DNA from: Colius striatus
Lineage: Eukaryota; Chordata; Aves; Coliiformes; Coliidae
Assembly: GCF_028858725.1 (NCBI RefSeq)
Contig: NC_084789.1
Coordinates: 37,579,548-37,643,547 of the forward strand
Direction: 5' to 3'
Length of the DNA stretch: 64,000 bases
Positions 22,218 to 33,436 of the stretch are shown in pieces (the stretch's first letter is position 1; each line of letters begins with the position of its first letter). A model generated the notes under the pieces. That model was not told where the DNA came from and did not search any database. It saw nothing but the letters and a program-made list of their open reading frames with translations. The position numbers and the translations under genes were made by a program.

Positions 22218-23379
22218 CTGATAGAAATACATAGTAGAGAGGTATTGTCTATTTAATTTAAAACTTCCAGTAGTCACATAAGTTAAGATCTACAATTCGT
22301 ATTTATCATGGAATAAAATACTTTGAATGCTATGACAGAACTGCATGTAGAAAATATCTCATGATCAAGTAAAATTTTGTTTTAGTAATTATGTCCACAA
22401 AAAAAATTAACTTTATTAGTTGCTTACAGAATAAAGTAAGCAAAATAAAATGTTCCTCAGAAGCCTAAGGTTAACAAACGTTTTATGAATTAGATGAAAA
22501 GCCTTTTCACAAAAATCTAAGAGGTTTATTGTTAGAATCTAATAAAATAATTACATTTACCTTTTTCCTTATTTGCATATACCAATATAAGTAGGTCCTG
22601 CATTGTTATGCAAATTATACTTTAAATTACAAGTACCAGGAAAATAGTTTAAACATTGCATGCAATTGTGTCTCGTATTTCCATGAAAATACTGCTATTT
22701 ACTGCACAAATCAAACACTATAAACTCCTAGTACAATAACTTGTTGGAAAAGTTGTTTTAACTGACTAAGAGATTAGTCTTAAGCATAGGATTTTCTTGT
22801 TTGTTTTTAAATGGTTATGGTCAAATCTGGGTTTCCACTTACAGGCCATTTAATTGTTCCAAAATTGAAATGGTCATTATATAAACACTAAATTTCACAG
22901 TGCTTCTTAAGAATGCTATATACTCTACACTGTCTATCTGTATGTTTTGATCTTTCTGCACCTTTCCCTGCTCATCATTGCAATTAATTAAAAAATAAGT
23001 TCCAATATTTTTGGCACAGCTAGAGCTTAGACTGAGGCACTAATCATACAACTAATCTCACTTGTTCAGAGCATCTAGTGCTTAGTATTGTACATCCCTT
23101 TAATGAAGCAATGCTGGAAAACATTTCAAGCCTTAGAATAGGGAAGTTTAGGCAAAGAGAATTGATCTGAAGAAGTGTATTATTTAAAAAAAAAAGCAAC
23201 TAAGAATGTTGAAACAAAGGACTGAACTTTTTCAGTAGATAGTTTTGAGAACAGTTATCAAGGTGACAGGATAGGCACATTGCTGCTGAAATTGAACTCT
23301 ATACACCCAGTCTTCAGAATATTTCCCCTGCCTGCCCCATTACAGCAAGGAAGTATGTTAGAAGCTTAATTTCCCCAAG
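22218..23379 (-). other. RASA1 intron 12, part
   Basis: AT-rich intron; no element recognised. Confidence 0.5.
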
Positions 23380-23528
23380 TTGAGTCTGTTTCGCCCATGA
23401 TAGTAATTGGTGAGTGATCTCTCTGTCCTGATCTTGACCTATGAGCCTTTCATTATATTTCCTCTCCCCTGTCCAACTGAGGAGAGGGAGTGACAGAGTG
23501 GCTTTGGTGCACAGAGTCAACCCACCAC
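23380..23528 (+). mobile_element. 3' remnant of an LTR of long family 1
   Basis: It shares AGTTGAGTCTG, GTGAGTGATCTCTC and ATTATATTTCCTCTC…CTGTCCA(A/G)T blocks and the CAACCCACCACA end with 17871-19019. The 5' part is missing. Confidence 0.65.
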
Positions 23529-23605
23529 AAAGGAATATAGGAAAACTTAAAACCTGATGATGCCTTGAACAAAGGCTGAAAGATGGAAAAATCTACTAGG
23601 CCTTT

Positions 23606-24547
23606 TGTGGTGGTTTTGTTGTGCTTGCTTGAACAGTTTCATGACTTTTTGTATTCACAGGGGTCTCAGATAAGATTGTAACTGTGTCTGGGATGTCTTG
23701 AGGGGGTGCAGATAACCCAGTAAGATCAAGATAAGAAACCTAAGAACTCTACAAACAGTGATGAGCTAAAACAAAGACCATATATAGAAGAAGGAACTGA
23801 GAGTTAATGGAAAGGACATTAAGAGACAACCCTTCAACAAACTACTGGGGACCACTAAAGACCACCAAAACCCCCCTGCAGGACTCTCAGAGACCCAGGT
23901 TGGATGCACAGTGTCTATGCAAATAGGATAATTAGTTCCAGGAAAAAGAACGAATATGTATAGTTATTCCAAGAAATATAGTGCATATGTATGTAATCAC
24001 AGAATCTCAAGGGTTCTTGAAAAATCATCTAGTCCACCCCCCCCGCCAAAGCAGGACCACCTAGAGTAGGTCACACAGGAACTTGTCCAGATGGATCTTG
24101 AATGTCTCCAGAGAAGGAGACTCAACAACCCATCTGGGCAACCTGTTCCAGCGCTCCATCACCCTCACAGTGAAGAAATTCTTCCTTGTATTTCTTTGGA
24201 ACCTATTATGTTCCAGCTTATACACATTGCCCCTTGTTCTATCATTGGACATCATTGAGAACAGCCTGGCTCAATCCTCCTGACACCCATCCTTTACATA
24301 TTTGTAAACATTAATGAGATCACCCTTCAGTCTCCTCTTCTCCAAGCTAAAGAGTCCCAGCTCCATCAGTCTTTCATCATGAGGGAGATGGTCCACTCCA
24401 CCATCTTGGTAGTCCTGCGCTGAACTCTCTCCAGCAGCTCCCTGTCCTTCTTAAGTTGTGAACCATATGGCATGCATGCTAGAAGGAACTATCCCCTGTG
24501 CATCCAGCACCGCAATAAAGAATGCCTGCCTTCTAAAACTTACAACA
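23606..24547 (+). mobile_element. class I-type LTR split by a CR1 piece
   Basis: The 5' end is TGTGGTGGTTTTGTTG at 23606. The R-U5-like end (CACCGCAATAAAGAATGCC to ACTTACAACA) stops at 24547. A minus-strand CR1 fragment at 23998-24455 sits between. I found no matching target duplication, so the outer ends are provisional. Confidence 0.6.
23998..24455 (-). mobile_element. CR1 3' fragment inside the LTR
   Basis: On the minus strand it carries the CR1 C-terminal frame (FFTVRVMERWNRLPRWVVES) and the terminal GATGATTTTTCAAGAACC…AGATTCTGTGAT tail at 23998-24035. It lies inside the LTR at 23606-24547. Confidence 0.8.
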
Positions 24548-24800
24548 CAGGGAAATGGGTTCAATTTGCACCAGGGGAGGTTTAGATTGGATATAAGGAA
24601 GAACTTTTTAACCAAGAGGGTTATTAAGCATTGGAATGGGCTGCCCAGGGAGGTGGTGAAGTCACCATCCCTAGAGATATTCAAAAGACACCTAGATGAA
24701 GTGCTGAGAGATATGGTTTAGTTTAGCGATGGGCTTGGCAATGTGAGGTTAGTGGTTGGTCTTGATAATCTCAAAGGTCTTTTATAACTGTAATGATTCT
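24548..24800 (+). mobile_element. CR1 3' fragment
   Basis: A plus-strand frame reads [20 protein letters not shown], the CR1 C-terminal block, followed by GGTCTTGATAATCTCAAAGG and ATGATTCTATGAAC. It starts directly where the LTR ends. Confidence 0.8.
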
Positions 24801-25059
24801 ATGAACAAAGAGTTATTTAAATTACTGACTTTTATGATAACACTGAAATCCATTCAACACAGTCTTATGTCTAGAACAACAGTAAGACACATACTAGTTG
24901 TTGCATCTGTAAGATGCAACTTACATATGTAAGTTAAAATGCTCAGAAAAAAATCTAGGTGCTTAAGCCAACGGCCATGGAATAATCTATTCCCTCACTG
25001 TTAAAGCTTCACAAAAAAAGCCCCAACTCAGCTGTGTCAGATGTGGTCCCTGTGCATGC
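24801..25059 (-). other. RASA1 intron 12, short unassigned segment
   Basis: AT-rich; nothing recognised. Confidence 0.45.
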
Positions 25060-25876
25060 TGTCATGGTTTGACATGAAGCAGTGACTATGGCCAGAGGAG
25101 GTCGTGTCCCATGGAAGGGACCCAATCAGTATTCACAGAAGCTATAACTGTGGGGAAGAATCCACGCCAAAGAAGTTCATTAAAATTATGCCCAGGAGAG
25201 GTCATGTACCGTGGAAGGGACCCTGTATCTGCAGAAGCTGCAATTGTGGGGAAGAACCCACGCCAGAGATATTCATTAAGGACTGCATCCCATGTGAGGG
25301 ACTGTATTTGCACAAGCCATAGCTGCTGGGAAGAACTCACACCAGAGAAGTTTGTTAAGGACTGCATCCCGTGGACATATCGGAGCAGGGAAAGAATGCA
25401 AGGAGTCATCCTCATCTGAGAAGACAGAAGCGGCAGAGCCCATCTGTGAGAGACTGACCACATCCCCCATTCCCTATATCCCCCAAGCCTCTGAGGGGGG
25501 AGGAGGTAGAGATATCAGCAGCAGTGAGCTGAGCCAAGGAAGAAAGGAGGGATGGGGGAGGGAGATCTTAATGTGCTGGTTGTAATTTTCTCATCATCAT
25601 ACTCCCTTTTTGCTTTTTGTTTTGTCCTGTTTCTTGTAGGTATTAGAATAAACTTTCCTTACTTTCCTCTCTAAGTCAAGTAGTCGAGTCTTTTTTGCCC
25701 AGAACTGTAATTAACAGCAAGTCCTCCCTGCCCTTGTCTCGATCCACAACATCCTAGGTTATCTTTTTTACTCCCATCTCGCTGGGGCTTCTGCTGTCCT
25801 AATAAGGGTGGGGGTGGATGGGGGCACCGAGCAAGAGACTGTTGTGCTTCTTTGCTAGCTGGGCAAAATCACTACA
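25060..25876 (+). mobile_element. solo LTR (long family 2), internally shortened
   Basis: It starts TGTCATGGTTTGACATG and ends GGCAAAATCACTACA. It matches 26181-27605 but lacks much of the 5' part. Interior units of about 70-80 bp (AGAAGTT…TTAAGGACTGCATCCC) repeat three times. The flanks CATGC and TATGT could be a 5-bp duplication with two transitions. Confidence 0.75.
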
Positions 25877-26084
25877 TATGTCAACACCCAAATAATACCT
25901 AAGAACCGTTTAGGAGTATGCTATCTGATATCAGTCAGAACTGTGCTACTGATCAGTATAGCAATTTCACAATCCCGTTCTAGCAAACAGGAATAGTCCC
26001 TGTCACTCTTTTATTTACTGATAGAGATGCATTCTACAAAGAAGGCATCAAAAATCAGGGTAAAGCTTTTGTACTGGTTTTGGC

Positions 26085-26172
26085 TAGGGCGAACCTGCTT
26101 TAGCAGGGAGGTTTTAACTAGATGATCTTTACAGGTCCCGTCCAAGCCCTATCATTCTGCGATTCTTCATAG
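26085..26172 (+). mobile_element. CR1 3' tail
   Basis: GAACCTGCTTTAGCAGGGAGG, TAGATGATCTTTACAGGTCC and an ATTCTGCGATTC end mark a CR1 3' UTR remnant just left of the LTR at 26181. Confidence 0.7.
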
Positions 26173-26180
26173 CAGATAAT

Positions 26181-27605
26181 TGTCATGGTTTGACATGATA
26201 GCCTTTTCTGGTAAGGGGGAAGGGGCTGTAAAGATGGCTCCTGTAAGAAGTTGCTTGCAACTCTCCCCAGCTCAGAGCCGGACCCACTTCTGGGGCTGAG
26301 CCAATTAGACGCCTCCACCATCACTTTTTAAGAAGAAGCCGGAAGGGGAGGTTTCTTCCTCCATCTTCTTTCCTCCTTCTGTCCTTTCTTCTTCTTCTGG
26401 CTGGTGGTGGTGCAAGGAGTAGGAACAGTGAGAGAAACAACCATGCAGACTCCAAGGTCAGTGATGAAAGAGAGGAGGAGGTGTGCTGGAGCAGAGACTC
26501 CCCTGCATTCTATGGAGAGAACTGGTGAAGCTGAGATTTATTTTCATTTCTTTAAAGACCCCGCATCGGCGGTAGAGACTCATTTTGATAATGAACCCGC
26601 ATCAGGGGCAGAGACTCATTTTGCTAAAGCTGGCCCCAGACCAGGGGCAGTGATTCACTTCATTAAAGGCCCTGAGCCAGGGACAGTGACTATGGCTGGA
26701 GGAGGCCGTCCCCCGTGGGTGGGACCACTTCACTGCAGACCCCGAGCCAGGGGCAGTGATTTTCTTCTTTAAAACTAAGGCTGGAAGAGGCCATGTCCTA
26801 AAGGAGGGATGCTTTATCACTATGGTCAGAGCAGGCCGTGTCCCGAGGAAGGGACCCAATATCCACAGCTGTAACTGTGGGGAGGAACCCACAACAAAGA
26901 AGCTCATTAAACTTATGCCCAGAAGAGGCCTTGTCCCGAGAGAGGGACCCTGTAACTGCAGAAACTGCAACCGCGGTGAAGAATCCACACCAGAGAAGTT
27001 CACCAAGGACTGTGTCCCATATGAGGGACCCTGTATCGGCAGAAGCCGCAGCTGTTGGGAACAACCCACCCCAGAGAAGTTCGTTAAGGACTGTGTCCTG
27101 AGGGAGGAACCCTGTGTTGGAGCAGGGGAAGAATGCCAGGAGTCATCCTCATCTGAGAAGACAGAAGCGGCAGAGCCCATCTGTGAGAGACTGACCACAT
27201 CCCCCACTCCCTGCCCCCCTGAGCCGTTGAGGGGGAGGAGGTAGAGATATCGGGAGCAGTGAGCTGGGCCTGGGAAGAAAGGAGGGATGGGGGAGGGAGA
27301 TCTTAAAGTGCTGGTTGTAGTTTTCTCATCATCCTACTCCCTTTTTGCTTTTATTCCGTTCTGTTTCTTGTAGAATAAACTTTCCTACTTTCCTCTCTAA
27401 GTCGAGTACTGGAGTCTGTTTTTGCCCAGAACCGTAATTGGTAGCGAGCCCTCCCTGCCCTTGTCTCAATCCACAACAACCTTGCTTATCTTTTTATTCC
27501 CATTTTGCTGGGTCCTCCGCCATCCTAACGAGGGTGGGGGTGAATGGGGGCACCAAGCGAGAGACTGTCGTGGTGCTGCTGTGCTAGCTGGGCTAAACCA
27601 CAGCA
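26181..27605 (+). mobile_element. solo LTR (long family 2), 1425 bp, 5-bp duplication
   Basis: It starts TGTCATGGTTTGACATG and ends GGGCTAAACCACAGCA. An exact ATAAT duplication lies at 26176-26180 and 27606-27610. Two classes of tandem units fill the middle: GACCCCG…GCAGAGACTCATTTT near 26555-26760 and AGAAGTTC…AAGGACTGTGTCC near 26830-27110. AATAAA near 27373. Orientation is antisense to RASA1. Confidence 0.93.
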
Positions 27606-27614
27606 ATAATTTAT

Positions 27615-28089
27615 TGTTGTGGTTTAGATTTGTGACCAAAACAAGACTGATAGCACACTAATATTATAACTTTTGCTGAACAGTGTTTACACAGCATCAA
27701 GGCCTCCTCTGTTTCTCAGTCTGCCACCCCAGTGAATAGACAGGCTGGGAGAGGAAAAAACTGGGTAGATGACTCAAAGTAACCAAAGATATATTCCATA
27801 ACATATAGCATCATGATCAGCAATAAAAGGTAAAAGAGGGGGTGGATGTCATCTTTTGCTCACGAACTGGATGCCATCTTCTGCTCAGGAACTGGATGGG
27901 CATTGATCTACACATGGGAGATGGTGTGATTGTCTTTTCATTACTTGTTTTATTCCATTTATCCTTCACTTACTAAATTTTTTTATTGTTGTTGGTTTGT
28001 TTGATCTTGATCCCCACTTCTGAAGGTGAAGAGGGAAGCAAGCAAGCAACTGTGGTGTTTTATCTGCCCACCAGGGATAACCCACAACA
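27615..28089 (+). mobile_element. solo LTR (third family)
   Basis: It starts TGTTGTGGTTTAGATTTG and ends GGGATAACCCACAACA, 475 bp. Target duplication is unclear (TTTAT against ATTTT). Related copies are at 2166-2640 (plus) and 31659-32251 (minus). Confidence 0.75.
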
Positions 28090-28349
28090 ATTTTCTTTAT
28101 AAAATACTTTAGCATTCACTTTTTCTTTGTTTTTACTTTAAAATAAAACATTGGAAACAAACATTGTCTAATCTTTTAGTGTGAAAACCATATGCTGGAT
28201 GTTTTAGGGAGAAAGTCAATCAATTGGTACAGATAACATGACTTTGGACATAGTATTTGAAAGACTTAATATTTTGCTAAATTAGGCACTAAAATAAGTT
28301 CATGCCTATTACTACATGAAGTATGAATTCAAGTCTGAAGCATAGTCAC

Positions 28350-28417
28350 CTGAGATGATATTAAACATCCTTGGGTTCAGGATAGCAGGACAAATCAGTC
28401 GAAGAAAAACAAAGCCA
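28350..28417 (-). CDS. RASA1: RASA1 window exon 12, GAP signature exon
   Basis: 68 nt with split codons at both ends, reading GFVFLRLICPAILNPRMFNI and IS. This is the FLR…PAxxxP RasGAP signature whose Arg stabilises the arginine finger. Donor GTGACT. Confidence 0.97.
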
Positions 28418-31008
28418 CTGAAATAGAAAAAAAAAGTATTTTGTTCAATAATGAAGTTAAAGAATTAATGTAAAATTATGTAGTCTTTAAGCATTTAAGT
28501 CAGTGTGGAAATCTTTGTGAGAGAGATGACAAACAACCAGACAGCACTCTGTGAATATGTTTGTTAATTAAGAATGTCTTTATTATTATTTCAACTATGA
28601 TAGAAACTGTAATAAACCCAGGCATATTGATTTCCCAATTAAGATGAACCTCTGAAACCACCTAGGAAAAGCTTAACTATAAAGCCCTACTGAAGCCTGT
28701 GGTCTGAGACCACACTGACTTTTAAAAGGAGTGCTTCATCTCCTGCCTCTCCTGTTTCACTGTCTACTACAGCAAGTTATTCATCTTTCAGTCACTTGCT
28801 TCCCCAAGACAACATAAGGAGAGCAAGAGTGCACAGACAGAATGGAACCTCTCTTTTGGCAGCAACATGGTTGAAACAATCCATATCCTGATAACAGTAT
28901 GATATCATCCTAGAAGAATAATACCGTATCAGTTACTCTCCTCGCAGAAATAATTGCAGTTAAAGTAAAAAAACCCAAAACATGTCAGGTTAACCATAAT
29001 ACTTGAAGACTGCTATAAATGACATATGGACCAAATAAAGCAATCTAACTCATCTCTCATTTTGTTCAGAGTGCATGGACAAAATCAGCAGACTGTTTTT
29101 TCACTACAGCAATATCACAGTCTGACTACTTGCAAAAGAATAAAAATGGACCTTGCACTACCTTGCTTTTTAAGTATACAGTGAAGTTAACACATCTTTC
29201 ATGTGTCCAAGACACTTGAATTCCCATATATACTGTTTCCTATTTCTCCAAGAACCATGGCTGACAAAACACTCCTGGCCCAGTGTAAAACAAAAACTAT
29301 TTTCTATGAGATGAACTTAAAGCTCTGAGGAAGTAAAAAATTCTTGAAGTAATGGCAAATACATCAATTTCTCTAGTAGATGGCCTGAAGATGGAGACAA
29401 CTGGGGTATGAACCTAAGATGACCTTGCAGATACAGAGGACTTGATGCTTCTTACATTGGTCAAGTTGTCTAAATTGAGTCAATACTTATGCATGGGTTT
29501 TTACAACTAGACAGAAATTGCAGTACTTTCTGAATGATACAGAAGGGAAGCTACCTAGACACTTAAAAACTATCCACCTGTCTCTGAATATGGAATCATT
29601 CTTGGACCAAAACCAGTGCAATAAAAGATAATATTCTTCACTGGAGGCTGCAAAAAAACCCTGTACTCTAGAGACAAGTCACAAGTATCCACTTATGAAG
29701 ACTAAGACAAAGAGAGAAAGGGACCCAATATTCATAGTATCCAGCAGAGATTCCAGGAAAATTCTGAATGTCACTTAAGGAAAGCTGCATATCTGTCTCT
29801 GGAGATGGGGAGGAATGGGAAGAGACAGTTTTTGCTTCTAAGTTTTACACACCTGCAATAGGCTAGCCCTGATATGTCTGATAAGAGCAGCCTCAATTTG
29901 AAGGCAAAACCCATGCAAAACACTGATGGCAGACATTTCATGGATTTTTCTTCAAGGAAACCTTGAGTCACTGTTGTTACAAGCACTAAATGACAAGGAA
30001 TTAAGCATGGAAAGTACTGTACTAATTACACTAACATTTACTGAAACTCTGGAGAAGAAAGGGCTCCCATGTCTTCATTTCTGTCTCTAACCAAAGTGAT
30101 AAACAAGAGAAAAATGACAAAACATCTGGAAGACACTGTTCCATCGGAGATTAACCTCAGCAAATCATATCAGTGCCAGATACTGGTCTACCAGCAAGCT
30201 AGACTTGCAAAAAAAGGTAAAGCAAACACAGAAGACATGTGGCTTTGATACCCCTAAACCTCTAGTATAATTTAGAACAACAGTGTCAAGATCTCATTTT
30301 TGTTGAAGATTTTTTTCACCTGCACTGGCAACTGACAGTGTTAAAGGAGGAGTTTTTGTACTCAGTATCAGTTTAGAGAAGCCAGATTCAGTAGCCTGCA
30401 ACATTTTTACAGAGGCTCTGGAATACTTCAACATGATTGGGCTGAAGCAGAGAAATTAAACAGAACTGAGATAGCATAGAAGTACATATTTTAAAAAATG
30501 AACAGTTGATTTCAAGCATCTTAGCATGTGTAAGATTTTTCCAATAACTAACACACACTACATAGGAAACCCTGGATAAGGCATGGTCATTCCAGATGGC
30601 ATATGGCAGGAACATCATCTTCAGAGGTCACTGTTCTCCAGAGGTATCACAAAGGTTAACTCACTTTGAGAGAACTTTTTCTCTTTCCCAACATGAAAAA
30701 GGAAATTAATATTTTAGATTAGTTTGTAAAACTTAATAAAATACAAGTAAATTCAAAGTTAAAGCTATTAAGTGACCTCTATGCTACACGTCTAGCAAGG
30801 CTCCAATAGCAAGACTAGGAAACTAGCAAGCTCTTGATCCTTAATTGGGATATCATGGCCCAGTACCATAATAATCTTAAATATTCTTGTAACCTATATA
30901 GGTACTATAAAAGTGTGGCACTAAAAGGAAAAATAGATAAACAGACTAAAGTATGACAGTAATAAGATGTTCAAAGATTTTTTTAGCATAAAGTGACAAG
31001 TAACTTAC
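28418..31008 (-). other. RASA1 intron 11, with an unusual richer middle (about 28640-30660)
   Basis: The intron is 2.6 kb. Its middle is visibly less AT-rich than the flanking introns and contains the inverted RASA1 exon copy at 29941-30086. I recognise no LTR or CR1 ends and no gene with intact frames. Confidence 0.5.
29941..30086 (+). pseudogene. inverted partial copy of RASA1 window exon 8 plus intron 8
   Basis: The plus strand aligns without gaps to the minus strand of 34383-34528. By hand count 125 of 150 positions match from 29941. The first 73 bases match the end of exon 8, and the frame reads IFLQGNLESLLLQALNDKEL against IFLHEKLESLLLRTLNDREI. The rest matches intron 8 beyond the donor, so this is a genomic copy and not a processed one. 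It lies antisense inside intron 11 of the same gene, about 4.3 kb from the parent exon. Confidence 0.85.
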
Positions 31009-31095
31009 CTAATAACTCTTGTTCTCATTGTGCTATTAGCTGGCCACTTGTTTTGAACAGACTTCTGCAAGCATCCATAAATATATCTCAGTGTC
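31009..31095 (-). CDS. RASA1: RASA1 window exon 11, GAP domain
   Basis: 87 nt reading TLRYIYGCLQKSVQNKWPAN and STMRTRVI with split codons on both sides. Acceptor TTTTTGCAG, donor GTAAGT. Confidence 0.96.
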
Positions 31096-31658
31096 CTGCA
31101 AAAATAATAGCTAAATAATCATTTCGTTAAAAACTTCACTGAATAAAAAAAGCTGGTCAGAGAAGATCTAGTCCAATCTCTTGCTTAATGCAGAACTATT
31201 ATCAACACTAGTGTTATAATTCAGACATAAGCTTTAACTTAGTATCTGCTGTGACAGTCCATTTACAAAGGGCAAAGAAAGTCCTCAACACTATTCTATT
31301 TGCGCAGGTAAAATTCTGATTATTCACATGTGCATTAAATGTTTGATAATACTTTTTTTTCCCTATTTCATAGGTAGTGTTTCCTTTTAAAAACTGAAAA
31401 AAAAAGATTGTTTGGTGGCTTTTTTTCTTGTTTTTTTTCAACTTTTTAACTGAATTAATAACAATTGTGTATCCATAAATATAGGTTCAGTGTTTAAAAG
31501 TAGTTAAGCAATAGTCTTCTCCTATCAAAAAAATGGGAACACTCCGGTGTATTTCATAAAATATTAAGAGATTCACCATATACTTAAAAGAATGAAGCTT
31601 TTGATGCTAACCTTGCCATCGCTGACACAAAAGAAATTTCTGTGCTATTCTGCCATTT
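31096..31658 (-). other. RASA1 intron 10, part
   Basis: AT-rich with T tracts; nothing recognised. Confidence 0.5.
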
Positions 31659-32251
31659 TGTGGTGGGCTGACCATGGCCAGCAGCTAAGTCCCCACACAG
31701 TCACTTTATCACTTCCCCTCAGCAAGATAGGGGAGACAATTAGAAGGGTAAAAGCAAGAAAATATCATGGCCTGACATGTTTAAAGACAGTTTAATAAGT
31801 AAAGTAAAAGCTGCATACGCAAGCAAAGCAAAACAAGGAATTCATTCACTACTTCCCATTAACGAGCAGATGTTCAGTCATTTCCAGGAAAGCAGTGCTT
31901 CGTTGTGTGTAATGGTTACTTGGGAGGACAAACTCCATAACTCCAAATGTCCCCCCCTTCCTTCTTCTTTCTCTGCAGTTTTATTGTTGAGTGTGATGAT
32001 ATATCATAACTTCATATAATGTCATATAACTTCATATAACATCATATCCCAATTTCTTGTCCACCTCCAGTCTACTTGGTGGAGTAGGGGAAGGGGCAGA
32101 ACGGTGAGAGAAAAAATAACCCTCGACACTGGGCGAGCACTGTTCAGTCAAAACATGGATGTGTTATCAACACTGTTTAGTCACAAATCTAAAATGCACT
32201 ATACAGGCTGCTAGGAAGAAAACTAACTCCACTCCAGTCAAAACCAGTATA
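31659..32251 (-). mobile_element. LTR of the third family with adjoining ERV stub
   Basis: The left end reads TGTGGTGGGCTGACC. On the minus strand it contains GATTTGTGACTAAACAGTG and TGACTGAACAGTG blocks shared with 27615-28089. At 32252-32290 a minus-strand GGAATAAGAGGTGGAGA tract and neighbouring bases match the polypurine-tract side of ERV A, so this is a 3' LTR with a stub of internal sequence. Confidence 0.7.
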
Positions 32252-32290
32252 ATCTCCACCTCTTATTCCATACCATTTGCATCATGCTTT

Positions 32291-33137
32291 GGTCTTTCTA
32301 TGAGAAGCTGCTAGAAGCTTCCCCTATGTCCTATAGTGCCAATGCCACCCAGTACCAAGATGGACCCACCGGTAGTCAAGTCTGAGTCAATCAGTGACAG
32401 TGGTAATGCCTCTGGGATAATATTTTTAAGAATGGGGAAAAAAACTGCAGCCAGAAGAGAGGAGTGAGATATGTGAGAGAAACAACTATGCAGAAACCAA
32501 GGACAGTGAAGAAGGAAGGGAAGAAGTTGCTCCAGGCACCAGAACAGAGATTCCCCTGCAGCCCATGGAGAAGACTATAGGGACACAAGCTGTCCCCCTA
32601 CAGTCCATGGAGGGCACAGTGGAGCAAATATCCACCCTGCAGCCCATGGAGAACCCCATGCCAGAGCAGATGGATGTGGCCTGAAGGAAGCTGCATCCCA
32701 TAGAGAGTCCATGCTGGAGTACTGCAGCCCATGAAGAGAAGAGACCATGCCGGACTTGTAACCCCGAGAAGGAGCCACGCTGGAGCAGTTTGTGAAGAAC
32801 TGTAGCCTGTGGGAAGGACTCATGTTGGAGAAGCTCATGGAGAACTGTCTCCCATGGGAGGGACCCCACGCTGGAGGAGGGGAAGAGTGTGAGCAATCCT
32901 CTCCCTGAGGAGGAAGGAGCAGAAGAGACAATCTGCGATAAACTGACTGCAACCCCCATTTCCCTGTCACCCTGTTTCACTCAGAGGGAGAAGGCAGAGA
33001 AAATCAGGTGTGAAGTTGAGCCCAGGAAGAAGTGAGCTTTTTTGTTATATTTCTCTCTAACCTGTCCAGTTTACGAGGAGGAGTGATAGAGTGGCTTTGG
33101 TGGGCATTTGGCATCCAGTCAAGGTCAACCTACCACA
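32291..33137 (+). mobile_element. 5'-truncated LTR of long family 1
   Basis: From GAAGCTGCTAGAAGCTTCCCC to the CAACCTACCACA end it follows 17871-19019, with tandem CATGGAG/GGAGCAG units near 32560-32890 and the TTATATTTCTCTC…CTGTCCAG tail. It abuts the ERV stub directly, with no intact 5' end. Confidence 0.8.
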
Positions 33138-33320
33138 TGTACAAAAAGCACAATTCATTCAAGTGTTTTGATTTTCTTCTCTGTACATGTAACAGCCCTA
33201 AAGAAATTAGTCTTAGGACTGATTAGCATAAGATGAAACAAGAACACCATTTTACAGTGCAATGTAAATCACAAACAGAAATTTTCATGTACAAATTTGA
33301 ACAGCAGAGTGAAAACTTAC

Positions 33321-33436
33321 GGAGGCAATATCTCTGCAGCCATGAATATTTTCTCCACCAATTCTGAAAGGATACTGAGTAGATGTGCCAAATTAGTGTT
33401 TACATCTTCATTTTTTTCTAATTTTGAGGGATTTAG
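33321..33436 (-). CDS. RASA1: RASA1 window exon 10, GAP domain
   Basis: Starts in phase 0, LNPSKLEKNEDVNTNLAHLL then SILSELVEKIFMAAEILPP. Donor GTAAGT. Close RasGAP match. Confidence 0.96.

Noticed and set aside
25100..27110. Regular repeats resembling a CRISPR array or satellite
   Set aside because: Units are imperfect, confined within LTR ends, and belong to two dispersed LTR copies; this is vertebrate DNA.
26602..27244. Long frames on both strands in the same place
   Set aside because: They follow LTR tandem units and disappear in the shorter family member at 25060-25876.
29771..29986. A minus-strand frame next to the exon copy
   Set aside because: It is antisense to the exon-8-like copy; the matching frame is on the plus strand and already has stops outside the aligned part.
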